This document shows positions 36,243-47,844 of a DNA stretch of 64,000 bases, in pieces. The position numbers and the translations under genes were made by a program. The notes under the pieces were generated by a model, which saw only the letters and a program-made list of their open reading frames with translations, made no database searches and was not told the DNA's origin. Positions within the stretch are counted from its first letter, which is position 1; every line of letters starts with the position of its first letter. The stretch comes from an uncultured Mycobacteriaceae bacterium (lineage in GTDB: Bacteria > Actinomycetota > Actinomycetes > Mycobacteriales > Mycobacteriaceae): assembly GCA_902826815.1 (NCBI GenBank), contig CADEGF010000019.1:1-64000 (forward strand), written 5' to 3'.

Positions 36243-36979
36243 TGCGAGTGATTCTCTTGAACTTCCTGCGCCACAACGTTTCCCGCTGGGCCAAGGCCGT
36301 CGTTCCTGTCCTTGCGGCACTGGCTATGACGATCGGGCTCGCCGTCCCTGCGACGGCCGCACCCGACGACGGCCAATGGGACCCGACGCTGCCCAAGTTG
36401 CTGAGCGCAGGTGCTCCCGGTGATCCGGTCGCAATCGCCAACGCCTCGTTCGAGGCCACCCAGATGGCGATGCAGACCACCCAGAGTCTTGGCCAGAAGT
36501 TTCTGCAGACCATCGGTCTCGGTGGAAGCAGTGGTGGCGCCAGCACCGGAAGCGTCGGTGTGGGCCGGGTTCGCGGACCCCAGGCGATCGAGTACGTGAT
36601 CCGCCGCGGGGCCTCGCAGATGGGCGTGCCGTATTCATGGGGAGGCGGCACGCCCAGCGGACCCAGCAGGGGCGTGGACTCCGGCGCCAACATCGTCGGC
36701 TACGACTGCTCGGGTTTCACCCGGTTCGCCTTCGCAGGCGTCGGCGTCCTGATTCCCAAGTACTCGGGGGATCAGTACAACACCGGCCGCAAGGTGCCCC
36801 AGTCGCAGGCCAAACGCGGCGATCTGTTGTTCTGGGGCCCTGGCGGCAGCCAGCACGTCGCGATCTTCCTCGGCGGCGGCAAGATGCTGGAGGCGTCGGG
36901 CAGCGCGGGCAAGGTGACCGTGAGCCCGCTGCGAACGTCGGGCCTGCAGCCGTATCTAGCACGCATGATCGAATCCTGA
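36242..36979 (+). CDS. ripB: Peptidoglycan endopeptidase RipB (NlpC/P60)
   Basis: This 245-aa secreted paralogue of RipA lacks the coiled coil. The N-terminus has basic residues and a hydrophobic segment (AVVPVLAALAMTIGLAVPATA) ending in a signal-peptidase site. The C-terminal half is NlpC/P60 with the Cys in YDCSGF and the His in GSQHVAIFLG. The start is ATG 36242, overlapping the ripA stop. An open frame continues upstream through ripA in another phase but is a shadow. The catalytic domain is closely similar to that of RipA, so this is an old tandem duplication retained across mycobacteria. Confidence 0.94.
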   Translation: MRVILLNFLRHNVSRWAKAVVPVLAALAMTIGLAVPATAAPDDGQWDPTLPKLLSAGAPGDPVAIANASFEATQMAMQTTQSLGQKFLQTIGLGGSSGGASTGSVGVGRVRGPQAIEYVIRRGASQMGVPYSWGGGTPSGPSRGVDSGANIVGYDCSGFTRFAFAGVGVLIPKYSGDQYNTGRKVPQSQAKRGDLLFWGPGGSQHVAIFLGGGKMLEASGSAGKVTVSPLRTSGLQPYLARMIES

Positions 36980-37112
36980 GCGCGGCCTAAGCGGACCCTG
37001 AGCACTGCCGGGCAACGTCGACGGATTCCGTAGTGCCTGGAATAGTTGACGGCGGGCACCCCGCCCGCGACGCACGACTGCGTCTATGGACTACAACGTA
37101 AGAGGATCGTCG

Positions 37113-38227
<1,115 letters not shown>

Positions 38228-38231
<4 letters not shown>

Positions 38232-39175
38232 CCACCTCAGGACGCAACGTCGATCTGCCTTCGCTGAAGCGCGGGGAGATCCGTGACCCCGCGCTGACGG
38301 CAGCGTTGCGCAAGCTCGAACTGACGGTGCGCCGCAAGCTCGACGGGGTGCTGCACGGCGATCACCTCGGCCTGTTGCCAGGGCCTGGCTCCGAACCGGG
38401 CGAGTCTCGGCCCTACCAGCCCGGCGACGACGTACGGCGGATGGACTGGTCGGTCACGGCGCGCACCACGCATCCGCACGTGCGCCAGATGATCGCCGAC
38501 CGTGAACTGGAGACCTGGCTGGTGGTGGACATGTCGGCCAGCCTCGACTTCGGCACCACCGGCTGCGAGAAGCGCGACCTCGCGGTGGCGGCCGCGGCGG
38601 CGATCACCTTCCTCAACAGCGGCGGCGGCAACCGGATCGGCGCGATCATCGCCAACGGCGACACCGTGCGTCGGGTGCCCGCGCTGTCGGGCCGGATGCA
38701 CGAGCAGGAGATGCTGCGCACGATCGCCACCATGCCGAAGGCGCCCACCGGCGTCCGAGGCGATCTCGCCGCGGCCATCGATGCGTTGCGCAGACCGGAA
38801 CGGCGCAGGGGGATGGCCGTGATCATCAGTGACTACCTCGGCCCGATCAACTGGATGAGGCCGCTGCGTGCCATCGCCGGACGCCACGAGGTGCTTGGCA
38901 TCGAGATCCTCGATCCGCGCGACGTCGAACTGCCGCCGGTCGGAGACGTCATCCTGCAGGACACCGAATCCGGTGTCACCCGCGAATTCACCATCGACGA
39001 ACAGCTGCGCTCCGATTTCGAACAGGCCGCAGGCGCGCACCGCGAAGAGGTGGCGCGGACACTGCGGCGCTGCGATGCGCCGCTGCTTACCCTGCGCACC
39101 GATCGGGACTGGATCGAAGACGTGGTCCGGTTCGTCGCCCAGCGGCGCCGCGGGGCGCTCGCCGGGCGGCCGTAG
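38228..39175 (+). CDS. DUF58 / VWA-like protein (Rv1480-type)
   Basis: This 315-aa cytosolic protein has the DUF58 signature (RPYQPGDDVRRMDWSVTART) and a degenerate von Willebrand A-type fold with WLVVDMSASLDFG. It is the usual second gene of MoxR operons, after the ATPase and before the membrane VWA proteins. The GTG start overlaps the moxR1 stop. The biochemical role of DUF58 proteins is not established; a scaffold or adaptor for MoxR is likely from conserved context. Confidence 0.9.
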
Positions 39176-39199
39176 TCTCGACGAAATGACGATTGGCAC

Positions 39200-40207
39200 A
39201 TGACATTACCGTTGCTCGGGCCGATGACGCTGTCGGGATTCGAACACGCTTGGTTCTTCCTATTCCTCCTCGTCGTTCTCGCAATCGCTGTCCTCTACGT
39301 CCTCGTGCAGCTCGCCCGGCAGCGACGGATGCTGCGCTTTGCGAACATGGAGCTGCTGGAAAGCGTTGCGCCGAAACGGCCTACGCGCTGGCGCCACCTG
39401 CCCGCGATCCTGTTGATCGCGTCGTTGCTGTTGTTCACCGTCGCGATGGCGGGACCGACAAACGATGTGCGGATTCCACGCAACCGCGCCGTGGTGATGT
39501 TGGTGATCGACGTATCGCAGTCCATGCGCGCGACCGACGTGTCGCCCAACCGCCTTGCCGCCGCGCAGGAGGCCTCCAAGCAGTTCGCCGACGAGCTCAC
39601 GCCGGGTATCAACCTCGGCCTCATCGCCTATGCAGGCACCGCCACCGTGCTCGTGTCGCCGACAACCAACCGCGAAGCCACCAAGGGCGCGATCGACAAG
39701 CTGCAGTTGGCCGACCGCACCGCCACCGGTGAGGGCATTTTCACCGCGCTGCAGGCCATCGCCACCGTCGGTGCCGTGATCGGCGGTGGGGACGAGCCGC
39801 CGCCTGCCCGAATCGTGTTGTTCTCCGACGGTAAGGAGACTGTGCCGTCGAATCCGGACAACCCGAAGGGCGCGTTCACCGCGGCGCGCACCGCCAAGGA
39901 TCAGGGTGTGCCGATCTCGACCATTTCGTTCGGGACGCCATACGGGTACGTCGAGATCAACGACCAGCGTCAGCCGGTGCCCGTCGACGACGAAATGCTG
40001 AGCAAGATCGCCGAACTGTCCGGCGGCGAGGCATACACCGCGTCCAGCCTCGATCAGCTGCGCGAGGTCTATGCAAACCTGCAGCAACAGATCGGCTACG
40101 AGACGATCAAGGGTGACGCCAGCGCGGGCTGGCTGCGGCTTGGCGCTCTCGTCCTGGCCGGCGCTGCGCTTGCGGCCATGCTGCTCAATCGCCGGCTACC
40201 CAACTAG
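39200..40207 (+). CDS. Membrane-anchored von Willebrand A domain protein, copy 1 (Rv1481-type)
   Basis: This 335-aa BatA-like protein has one N-terminal helix ([19 protein letters not shown]), a second at about 65-85 ([17 protein letters not shown]), a VWA domain with an intact MIDAS start DVSQSMR, and a C-terminal helix ([17 protein letters not shown]). It is the metal-dependent adhesion partner expected for MoxR1. The next gene is a full-length copy of the same size, so the single M. tuberculosis gene is doubled here. The ATG start is 24 nt after the DUF58 stop. Confidence 0.9.
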   Translation: MTLPLLGPMTLSGFEHAWFFLFLLVVLAIAVLYVLVQLARQRRMLRFANMELLESVAPKRPTRWRHLPAILLIASLLLFTVAMAGPTNDVRIPRNRAVVMLVIDVSQSMRATDVSPNRLAAAQEASKQFADELTPGINLGLIAYAGTATVLVSPTTNREATKGAIDKLQLADRTATGEGIFTALQAIATVGAVIGGGDEPPPARIVLFSDGKETVPSNPDNPKGAFTAARTAKDQGVPISTISFGTPYGYVEINDQRQPVPVDDEMLSKIAELSGGEAYTASSLDQLREVYANLQQQIGYETIKGDASAGWLRLGALVLAGAALAAMLLNRRLPN

Positions 40208-40229
40208 CAATGGAAATGGTAAGCAGCAC

Positions 40230-41237
40230 ATGACGTTACCGGTGCTCGGACCGATCACACTGACGGGCTTCGACCACCCATGGTGGTTTCTGTTCCTCTT
40301 GGTCGTGGCAGGGCTTGTCGGGCTCTACATCGCCATGCAGGCGGCCCGGCGCAAGCGGCTGTTGCGGTTCGCCAACACAGAGCTGCTGGAAAGTGTTGCG
40401 CCCAAACGGCCGTCGCGGTGGCGGCATCTGGCGACGGTCCTTCTGATGCTGTCGCTGGTGATGTTCACGATCGCGATGGCCGGGCCCACCCATGACGTCC
40501 GGATTCCGCGTAACCGTGCCGTGGTGATGTTGGTGATCGACGTATCGCAGTCGATGCGAGCCACCGACGTGTCGCCAAGCCGGTTGGCTGCTACCCAGGA
40601 AGCCGCCAAGCAGTTCGTCGATCAGATGACGCCGGGGGTCAACCTCGGGCTGATCACCTACGCGGGCACCGCCAACGTGCTGGTATCGCCGACCACCAAC
40701 CGTGACGCATCCAAGAATGCGATCGACAAGCTGCAAGTGGCCGACCGCACCGCGACCGGCGAGGCCATCTTCTCCGCATTGCAGGCGATCTCCACCGTCG
40801 GTGCGGTCATCGGTGGGGGCGACGAGCCACCGCCTGCCCGCATCGTGCTGATGTCCGACGGTAAAGAGACAGTGCCGTCCAACCCTGACAACCCCAAGGG
40901 CGCCTACACCGCCGCGCGCACCGCGAAGGACCAGGGTGTGCCGATCTCGACGGTGTCGTTCGGCACCCCGAACGGCTTCGTCGAGATGGACGGCCAGCGA
41001 ACGCCGGTGCCCGTCGACGACGAAATGCTCAAGAAGATCGCCCAGCTGTCCGGCGGACAGGCGTACAGCGCATCGAGCCTGGACCAACTGAAGGAAGTTT
41101 TCACCAACCTGCAGGAGCAGATCGGCTACGAGACGCAAAAGGGCGACGCAGGCACGGGCTGGCTGCGGCTCGGCGCTCTGGTGCTGGCGTTGGCTGCCCT
41201 GTCCGCGCTGTTGGTCAACCGGCGACTACCCAACTAG
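40230..41237 (+). CDS. Membrane-anchored von Willebrand A domain protein, copy 2 (tandem paralogue)
   Basis: This 335-aa protein is colinear with copy 1 from first to last residue, with the same membrane helices, DVSQSMR MIDAS motif and C-terminal NRRLPN. Long blocks are identical (for example [53 protein letters not shown]). Divergence is mainly in helices and loops. The start is ATG 40230; the frame is open upstream to 40071 inside copy 1 but that part is a shadow. The spacing between copies is 22 nt. Both reading frames are intact, so the copies are probably both made and could pair with each other or with MoxR1. Confidence 0.9.
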   Translation: MTLPVLGPITLTGFDHPWWFLFLLVVAGLVGLYIAMQAARRKRLLRFANTELLESVAPKRPSRWRHLATVLLMLSLVMFTIAMAGPTHDVRIPRNRAVVMLVIDVSQSMRATDVSPSRLAATQEAAKQFVDQMTPGVNLGLITYAGTANVLVSPTTNRDASKNAIDKLQVADRTATGEAIFSALQAISTVGAVIGGGDEPPPARIVLMSDGKETVPSNPDNPKGAYTAARTAKDQGVPISTVSFGTPNGFVEMDGQRTPVPVDDEMLKKIAQLSGGQAYSASSLDQLKEVFTNLQEQIGYETQKGDAGTGWLRLGALVLALAALSALLVNRRLPN

Positions 41238-41259
41238 TGCACCTAAGGCGATTTCTTAA

Positions 41260-42111
<852 letters not shown>

Positions 42112-42139
42112 ATCTTCGATAGAGAAAAGGACTTACGAC

Positions 42140-42949
42140 ATGGCAGGACTACTAGAAGGCAAGCGAATCCTCGTCACGGGGATCATCACCGATTCATCGA
42201 TCGCGTTCCACATCGCCAAGGTCGCTCAGGAAGCGGGCGCCGAGCTTGTGCTGACGGGCTTCGACCGGATGAAGCTGATCCAGCGAATCGCCGACCGGCT
42301 GCCGGAGAAGGCGCCGCTGCTTGAACTCGACGTGCAGAACGAGGAGCATCTCGCGTCGCTGGCCGACCGGGTGTCCGAGGCCATCGGCGCGGGCAACAAG
42401 CTCGACGGCGTCGTGCACTCCATCGGGTTCATGCCGCAGACCGGTATGGGTGTCAATCCGTTCTTCGACGCGCCGTACGAGGACGTCGCCAAGGGCATCC
42501 ACATCTCCGCGTTCTCCTACGCATCGCTTGCCAAGGCGACACTGCCCGTCATGAACGCGGGCGGGTCGATCGTCGGGATGGACTTCGATCCGACGAGGGC
42601 CATGCCCGCCTACAACTGGATGACCGTCGCCAAGAGTGCACTCGAGTCGGTTAACCGGTTCGTCGCGCGCGAGGCGGGCCCGTTCGGGGTGCGTTCGAAT
42701 CTCGTTGCAGCGGGCCCGATCCGCACCCTGGCGATGAGTGCCATCGTCGGCGGCGCACTCGGTGAAGATGCTGGCAACCAGATCCAGCTGCTCGAAGAGG
42801 GCTGGGACCAGCGTGCCCCGGTCGGCTGGAACATGAAGGACCCGACGCCGGTCGCACGGACGGTGTGCGCACTGCTGTCCGACTGGCTGCCCGCCACCAC
42901 CGGAACGATCGTCTACGCCGACGGCGGCGCGCATACCCAGTTGCTCTGA
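42140..42949 (+). CDS. inhA: NADH-dependent enoyl-ACP reductase InhA
   Basis: This 269-aa protein is the same length as M. tuberculosis InhA. It performs the last reduction of the FAS-II cycle for mycolic acids and is the target of isoniazid-NAD and ethionamide-NAD. The glycine-rich start is [11 protein letters not shown] and the catalytic pair is Tyr158 and Lys165 in [10 protein letters not shown]. The residues at known resistance positions look wild type by reading (Ile21 in DSSIAF, Ser94 in HSIGFM). A ribosome-binding AAAGGA precedes the ATG. It shares an operon with fabG1 and its stop overlaps the hemH ATG. Confidence 0.97.
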   Translation: MAGLLEGKRILVTGIITDSSIAFHIAKVAQEAGAELVLTGFDRMKLIQRIADRLPEKAPLLELDVQNEEHLASLADRVSEAIGAGNKLDGVVHSIGFMPQTGMGVNPFFDAPYEDVAKGIHISAFSYASLAKATLPVMNAGGSIVGMDFDPTRAMPAYNWMTVAKSALESVNRFVAREAGPFGVRSNLVAAGPIRTLAMSAIVGGALGEDAGNQIQLLEEGWDQRAPVGWNMKDPTPVARTVCALLSDWLPATTGTIVYADGGAHTQLL

Positions 42950-43983
42950 TGAACGTTGATGGCGTCCTGCTGCTGTCGTTCGGCGGACCGGAGGCGCCTG
43001 AGCAGGTGATGCCCTTCCTGGAGAACGTCACTCGGGGCAGGGGGATACCGCGCGAGCGGCTCGCCGCGGTCGCCGAGCATTACCTGCATTTCGGCGGTGT
43101 CTCGCCGATCAACGGCATCAACCGCGCACTGATCGAGCAGTTGACCGCCGAACTGGCCGACTCCGCTATGGATCTGCCGGTCTACTTCGGCAACCGCAAC
43201 TGGGAGCCCTACGTCGAGGATGCGGTCGCGGCCATGCGGGACAACGGTATTCGCCGTGCCGCGGTGTTCAGCACGTCGGCTTGGGGCGGTTACTCCAGCT
43301 GCACGCAGTACATCGAGGACATCGCCCGCGGCCGGGCGGCCGCAGGGGATCGGGCACCCGAGCTGGTCAAGCTTCGGCAGTACTACGACCACCCGTTGTT
43401 CGTCGAGATGTTCTCCGAGGCGGTCGCCGAGGCCGCTGCAACGTTGCCAGCGGAACGCCGCGCCGACGCCCGCTTGGTGTTCACCGCGCACTCCATTCCG
43501 TTGGCGGCCGGATCGCGCTGCGGCACAGACCTCTACGCCCGCCAGGTCGCCTATGCGTCACGGCTCGTCGCGACCGAGACGGGGTATGCCGACTACGACC
43601 AGGTCTGGCAGTCGCGGTCGGGGCCTCCTTCGGTGCCCTGGTTGGAACCGGATGTGGGGGAACATCTTTCGGCCCTCGCGGATGCAGGTGTCAAGGCAGT
43701 CATCGTCTGCCCGATCGGTTTCGTCGCCGACCACATCGAGGTGGTGTGGGATCTGGACAACGAGCTGCATGAGCAGGCAACGGAGCGCGGCATCGCCTTC
43801 GCGAGGGCCGCCACGCCCAACGCCGACCGTCGTTTCGCGCAGCTGGCTGTGGATCTGATCAACGAGGTGCGCGACGGGCGAGAACCGTCTCGCTTCGAGG
43901 GCCCGCCGGGGCTGGAAGCTCCTCCGCTGTACGGCTATTCGATAAACGGGGCGCTGTGCACGCCTGCGTGCGTCAGGGCTTAG
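42949..43983 (+). CDS. hemH: Ferrochelatase (actinobacterial coproporphyrin type)
   Basis: This 344-aa protein inserts Fe2+ into a porphyrin for haem synthesis; actinobacterial members use coproporphyrin III. The catalytic His lies in FTAHSIPL, and the acidic metal path includes the [13 protein letters not shown] segment. The C-terminus ends in [12 protein letters not shown], providing Cys residues of the [2Fe-2S] type found in this group. The start is ATG 42949, overlapping the inhA stop, so it is part of the fabG1-inhA-hemH operon as in M. tuberculosis. Confidence 0.95.
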   Translation: MNVDGVLLLSFGGPEAPEQVMPFLENVTRGRGIPRERLAAVAEHYLHFGGVSPINGINRALIEQLTAELADSAMDLPVYFGNRNWEPYVEDAVAAMRDNGIRRAAVFSTSAWGGYSSCTQYIEDIARGRAAAGDRAPELVKLRQYYDHPLFVEMFSEAVAEAAATLPAERRADARLVFTAHSIPLAAGSRCGTDLYARQVAYASRLVATETGYADYDQVWQSRSGPPSVPWLEPDVGEHLSALADAGVKAVIVCPIGFVADHIEVVWDLDNELHEQATERGIAFARAATPNADRRFAQLAVDLINEVRDGREPSRFEGPPGLEAPPLYGYSINGALCTPACVRA

Positions 43984-44843
43984 CGCCAAGCGGAGTGCAA
44001 GATCGCGCTCACCGCGGCCAACCGTGCCGAGCGCACGACGGCGGACAGTGGGCGCAACGCCTCGTTCGCGATCTGGGCCTCCGACGAGCTCTGAAGACCG
44101 ATTGGCATCAATCCCGAGCTGACGGTGACGATCGCGTCGATGTGGGCGGCGTTTTCCAGCACCCGCAGCGCGCGCGAGGGCGCATGGTCGGGCGCGCGGT
44201 GCTGCCCCGAGGACTCCATCACCTGCTCGACAAGCTTGCGCGGATCGGCGACGTCCATGCCGCCCGCCTCCGCGCGAATGGCGCCGAGCGCGTCGGCCGC
44301 TGACCGGACGGCTGAGCGCAGCGCGAACTCCGCCTCGCCGAGATCGATGTGCTCGGCGAGCGGTGCGGCAGGCATCGAGTACACCGTCCAACCCAGCCCG
44401 GACAGTTCGGCTTCTTCGGAGTCCGAGTAGGCGTTGTCGTCGTCGAAGTCATCGAATTCGAAGTCGGGCACCAGACCCACGGCGTGGGACGACGGGACGC
44501 CTGCGATGATGATGGCCTCGCCTGCGGTCACCGCGTCGCGTTGAAACTGGGTTCCCGCGGGCAGGCCGCGGACGTCGCCGGGTACGGGAAGCGCCACCGA
44601 GAACGCGGGGGTGCCCACGGGGATACCGGCCGCGGTGCGCAGAGTCTGCAGCAGCGACATGGTTCCCGAGTGGTTCATATCGGGCCAGGGCAGGCCTGTG
44701 CTGCCTGCCGCGACGGCGTCATAGGCGGTGACCGAATGCCTTGGCGCCCATTGCGATAACGCGTCGAGGATGTCGTCGGGCGCGGCGGCTCCTGCGAGCC
44801 AGGCGTTGGCCCACACCGACAGCGAGACACTAGGGCACCACAT
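43980..44843 (-). CDS. Conserved actinobacterial protein of unknown function (Rv1486c-type)
   Basis: This 287-aa soluble protein has acidic central sequence ([22 protein letters not shown]) and no catalytic motif that I recognise. M. tuberculosis has a protein of nearly the same length in this slot between hemH and Rv1487. The start is set at ATG 44843 ([16 protein letters not shown]), which follows TACACT by 9 nt; the frame is open to 44888 but that would run into the divergent promoter. The stop overlaps the hemH stop by 4 nt, convergently. Confidence 0.8.
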   Translation of the reverse strand: MWCPSVSLSVWANAWLAGAAAPDDILDALSQWAPRHSVTAYDAVAAGSTGLPWPDMNHSGTMSLLQTLRTAAGIPVGTPAFSVALPVPGDVRGLPAGTQFQRDAVTAGEAIIIAGVPSSHAVGLVPDFEFDDFDDDNAYSDSEEAELSGLGWTVYSMPAAPLAEHIDLGEAEFALRSAVRSAADALGAIRAEAGGMDVADPRKLVEQVMESSGQHRAPDHAPSRALRVLENAAHIDAIVTVSSGLMPIGLQSSSEAQIANEALRPLSAVVRSARLAAVSAILHSAWR

Positions 44844-44903
44844 GATGCTCGCAGTGTAATAGTTCGGAGCTGTGTCAGCCGACTGCACGGGTAGGCTTTC
44901 GGC

Positions 44904-45335
44904 ATGCCTGTTTGGTTGTTCTGGCTAATCGGAGCGCTTGGCCTCGCCGGGGCCGAGGCGCTGACCGGCGACCTGTTCCTGCTGATGCTGAGTGGCGGGG
45001 CGCTGGCCGCGGTCGGGTCGAACCTGATCTTCGACAACTATGTGATCGACGGAGTCGTTTTCGCCGTGGTATCGGTCCTGCTGCTGGTGCTGGTGCGGCC
45101 CGCCTTGAGACGCCGATTCAGCCAGGGCGCGGGACTGCCGGACCGGCCGAAGGAGCTCGAGGGCAAGAGCGCGCTGGTGCTCGACAGGGTGGGACGCCAT
45201 GAGGGTCAGGTCAAACTCGACGGCGAAGTCTGGACGGCGCGGCCGTTGAACGACAACGATATCTACGAACCCGGCGACCACGTCACCGTCGTGCATATCG
45301 ACGGCGCGACCGCGGTCGTCCAGAAAGTCGTCTAG
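44904..45335 (+). CDS. NfeD-like membrane protein (Rv1487-type)
   Basis: This 143-aa protein has two or three N-terminal transmembrane segments ([44 protein letters not shown]) and a C-terminal OB-fold domain typical of short NfeD proteins. NfeD proteins pair with SPFH/stomatin proteins, and the next gene is one. TAGGCT (44892-44897) ends 6 nt before the ATG, so the transcript is probably leaderless. Confidence 0.9.
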   Translation: MPVWLFWLIGALGLAGAEALTGDLFLLMLSGGALAAVGSNLIFDNYVIDGVVFAVVSVLLLVLVRPALRRRFSQGAGLPDRPKELEGKSALVLDRVGRHEGQVKLDGEVWTARPLNDNDIYEPGDHVTVVHIDGATAVVQKVV

Positions 45336-45367
45336 TCCAAGCCTGGGCAACTACGGAAGGAACCGTC

Positions 45368-46594
45368 ATGGAAGGTGCCGTCGCCGGCTTGATTCTCGTC
45401 GGTGTGCTGGTGTTGTTCGCAGCCATCGTCGTCGCGAAATCGGTCGCGTTGATCCCGCAGGCCGAGGCCGCGGTCATCGAGCGGCTTGGCCGTTACAGCA
45501 AGACGGTGTCGGGTCAGCTCACGCTGCTCCTGCCGTTCGTCGACCGGATTCGCGCGCGGGTGGACCTGCGTGAACGGGTCGTCTCGTTTCCGCCGCAGCC
45601 CGTGATCACCGAGGACAACCTGACGGTGAACATCGACACCGTCGTGTACTTCCAGGTCACCAACCCCCAGGCCGCGGTGTACCAGATCAGCAACTACATC
45701 GTCGGTGTCGAGCAGTTGACCACCACGACGCTGCGAAACGTCGTGGGTGGCATGACGCTCGAGCAGACCCTGACCTCGCGTGACCAGATCAACGGCCAAC
45801 TGCGGGGTGTACTCGACGAGGCGACCGGCCGGTGGGGTCTGCGGGTGGCACGCGTGGAGCTTCGCAGCATCGACCCGCCGCCATCGATCCAGGATTCGAT
45901 GGAGAAGCAGATGCGCGCCGACCGCGAGAAGCGGGCCATGATCCTGACGGCCGAGGGCACCCGCGAGGCGTCGATCAAACAGGCAGAGGGCCAGAAGCAG
46001 TCGCAGATCCTGGCGGCCGAGGGCGCCAAGCAGGCCGCGATCCTGGCGGCCGAGGCCGACCGGCAGTCGCGCATGCTGCGGGCCCAGGGCGAGCGGGCCG
46101 CGCAGTACTACCAGGCGCAGGGGCAGGCCAAGGCGATCGAGAAGACATTCGCCGCGATCAAGGCCGGGCGGCCGACACCGGAGATGCTCGCCTACCAATA
46201 TCTGCAGACACTGCCGCAGATGGCCAAGGGTGAGGCGAACAAGGTCTGGCTGGTGCCCAGCGACTTCGGTGCCGCGCTGCAGGGGTTCACGAAGATGTTG
46301 GGCGCGCCCGGTGATGACGGGGTGTTCCGCTACGAACCGCCTCCGGTCGAGGAGACCCTGTCCAAGCCCGAGGACGATTCCGACGTCGCCGACTGGTTCA
46401 ACACCGAGACCGACCCGGCCATCGCTCGGGCAGTTGCCAGGGCCGAGGCCGAAGCGCGCGCGCCGGTCCAGGGAGTCCTGGGGTCACCCCCGTCGAGTGT
46501 GACCGCGCCGGTGCAGTACTCCCAGAGCACGCAGCAGCCGCTGAACCCGCAGCAGCCGCAGGCCGGACGCCACAGCGGGGACGCGGAGCAATAG
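45368..46594 (+). CDS. SPFH/band 7 (stomatin-like) protein (Rv1488-type)
   Basis: This 408-aa protein has an N-terminal membrane helix (GLILVGVLVLFAAIVVA), a band 7 domain (QAEAAVIERLGRYSKTVSGQLTLL to about residue 190), a long Ala/Glu/Gln coiled-coil (AEGTREASIKQAEGQKQSQILAAEGAKQAAIL) and a disordered Gln/Pro-rich tail. It probably forms large membrane-bound oligomers with the NfeD protein encoded 32 nt upstream; together they are linked to membrane microdomains. GGAAGGAACC before ATG 45368 is the likely ribosome-binding site. It is a little longer than the M. tuberculosis protein (about 380 aa), mainly in the tail. Confidence 0.92.
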   Translation: MEGAVAGLILVGVLVLFAAIVVAKSVALIPQAEAAVIERLGRYSKTVSGQLTLLLPFVDRIRARVDLRERVVSFPPQPVITEDNLTVNIDTVVYFQVTNPQAAVYQISNYIVGVEQLTTTTLRNVVGGMTLEQTLTSRDQINGQLRGVLDEATGRWGLRVARVELRSIDPPPSIQDSMEKQMRADREKRAMILTAEGTREASIKQAEGQKQSQILAAEGAKQAAILAAEADRQSRMLRAQGERAAQYYQAQGQAKAIEKTFAAIKAGRPTPEMLAYQYLQTLPQMAKGEANKVWLVPSDFGAALQGFTKMLGAPGDDGVFRYEPPPVEETLSKPEDDSDVADWFNTETDPAIARAVARAEAEARAPVQGVLGSPPSSVTAPVQYSQSTQQPLNPQQPQAGRHSGDAEQ

Positions 46595-46672
46595 TTGTCA
46601 GCTCGAAGTACACCAGGACCCTGACGAACAGCAGCACACCGGAATCGCCGACTCGGTCGACGCGCTGAGCGG

Positions 46673-47161
46673 TTACGAGCGAGCGCCTGCGTCGAGCCGC
46701 AGCTCGACCAACGGCAACGTGGTGTTGGTGTCGCTGATCGGACTGCCAAGCGTTTCCTCCAGCACCGGCTTGAACCGCGCCCACGCGCGCGGGTGCCGGC
46801 CGCGGTACGCGGCGAGCGCGCTGTCGGCCTCATCCTGGTCCAGCACGCGTGCGGTGGCGTTGGCGGGCGCGTGGCTGCCGACGTAGAGCCGTACCCGCGG
46901 GTTGGCCTGGATGTTGCGGAGCCATTGCGCCTTGGTGCCGAAACCGGACGCGACGAGAAAGGTTTCGGGTGTCGGATGGTCGAAGACTTCGAGGACGACG
47001 TTGCGTCGCGCCCCGGATTTTCGGCCGATGTGCTCGAGCATCATCAGCCGCGAGCCCAGCAGCGCCCCGGCACGCGCCTTGTAGAGCCAGATCGGAGCGC
47101 GCACCAGCTTGCGCGATCGAAGCAGGCGCGTTGCGGTGGTGGTGGTGGTGGTGGTGGACAA
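46673..47161 (-). CDS. Deazaflavin (F420)-dependent nitroreductase-family protein
   Basis: This 162-aa split-barrel protein of the DDN/DUF385 family is expected to use F420H2 or bind a related cofactor. The family pattern is visible in LGSRLMMLEHIGRKSGARRNVVLEVF and FLVASGFGTKAQWLRNIQANPRV. TTG 47161 is chosen because GGAGGAGG (47169-47176 on the plus strand, read in reverse) lies 7 nt upstream. An open frame to 47212 exists. Right after the start come seven Thr codons from a (GGT)n microsatellite. It lies 31 nt after the TetR stop, so the two probably form a regulated pair. The substrate is unknown. Confidence 0.85.
   Translation of the reverse strand: MSTTTTTTTATRLLRSRKLVRAPIWLYKARAGALLGSRLMMLEHIGRKSGARRNVVLEVFDHPTPETFLVASGFGTKAQWLRNIQANPRVRLYVGSHAPANATARVLDQDEADSALAAYRGRHPRAWARFKPVLEETLGSPISDTNTTLPLVELRLDAGARS
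47135..47157. repeat. (GGT)7 trinucleotide microsatellite in the start region of the F420-type gene
   Basis: There are seven uninterrupted GGT units plus GG (ACC on the coding strand), encoding Thr2-8 after the Ser following the TTG. Unit changes would keep the frame and vary the Thr tract. Confidence 0.95.
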
Positions 47162-47192
47162 CTGTTTTCCTCCTCCTTTAGGTTGGTTAGGT

Positions 47193-47822
47193 TCACGATT
47201 CGGTTGGGGCACCGGAGAGTCCGTCGCGGTATATCGCGAAAACCTCGGCGGCCCACCGCTTCATGCCGGCATTCGACAAAGGGTCTACGCCGAGCAGTTG
47301 GGTGAGGTGGGGGCGCAGAATCAGCACCGCCAGGTCGGCGACGAGCAAGAAGGACGCGCGAACGTCGGGATCGTCACCTGCCCTGGCGACTCCGCTGGCG
47401 ACCATGGCGTCGAGGGCGTCCCTGCTGACCCGGTAGAGCCGCTCGAATAGCGCGGATCCCGCCGAGGCACCGCTGACCAGTAACTGGCCCAGATAGGCCG
47501 GGATCGCCGAATCGGGCGGCAAGTGGGTGGCGAGGCCATCGAGCATGCCCGGCACCGCCGAAGGGCTGATGCCGACGACGCCGGTCTGCTCGGCCATCTG
47601 GGTCAGCAGCATCTCCATGGATGCGACGACATAGTTGTCGACCGCCTCGATCAGCCCGTCCTTCGACCCGTAATGCCGGACCAGCAGGGCAGGAGATACG
47701 CCGGCGGCGGTCGCGATGTCGCGCATCGTCACCGCTTCGGGGCCCCGTTCGGCGAACAGCCGTAGCGCTTCGTCGCGGATCCTGGCCCGCGCAGTCCGAT
47801 CATCGAACGGAGGTGAATGCAC
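47193..47822 (-). CDS. TetR-family transcriptional regulator
   Basis: This 209-aa protein has an N-terminal HTH (LRLFAERGPEAVTMRDIATAAGVSPALLVRHYGSKDGL) and a C-terminal helical domain. GTG 47822 is chosen because TACAAT (-10, plus-strand 47830-47835) ends 7 nt before it; the longer frame to 47897 reads through an inverted repeat and a decayed gene. It probably controls itself and the downstream F420-type reductase by binding the repeat at its own promoter. The ligand is unknown. Confidence 0.85.
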   Translation of the reverse strand: MHSPPFDDRTARARIRDEALRLFAERGPEAVTMRDIATAAGVSPALLVRHYGSKDGLIEAVDNYVVASMEMLLTQMAEQTGVVGISPSAVPGMLDGLATHLPPDSAIPAYLGQLLVSGASAGSALFERLYRVSRDALDAMVASGVARAGDDPDVRASFLLVADLAVLILRPHLTQLLGVDPLSNAGMKRWAAEVFAIYRDGLSGAPTES

Positions 47823-47840
47823 GTTCACTATTGTAAACGT
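47821..47840. promoter_or_regulatory. Inverted-repeat operator candidate for the TetR gene
   Basis: ACGTTCACTATTGTAAACGT has 8-nt arms (ACGTTCAC/GTAAACGT, 7 of 8 paired) and a 4-nt centre. It contains the -10 TACAAT of the TetR gene and touches its GTG. This is the usual layout for TetR autoregulation. Confidence 0.55.
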
Positions 47841-47844
47841 CTGT

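Larger units (their letters stand above)
39200..41237. repeat. Tandem duplication of a whole 1008-bp VWA gene
   Basis: The segments 39200-40207 and 40230-41237 are exactly equal in length, in the same orientation and strongly similar in protein and DNA, including strings such as CGTGGTGATGTTGGTGATCG. No target-site repeat, transposase or flanking insertion element was seen, which fits unequal crossing-over. Confidence 0.9.
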
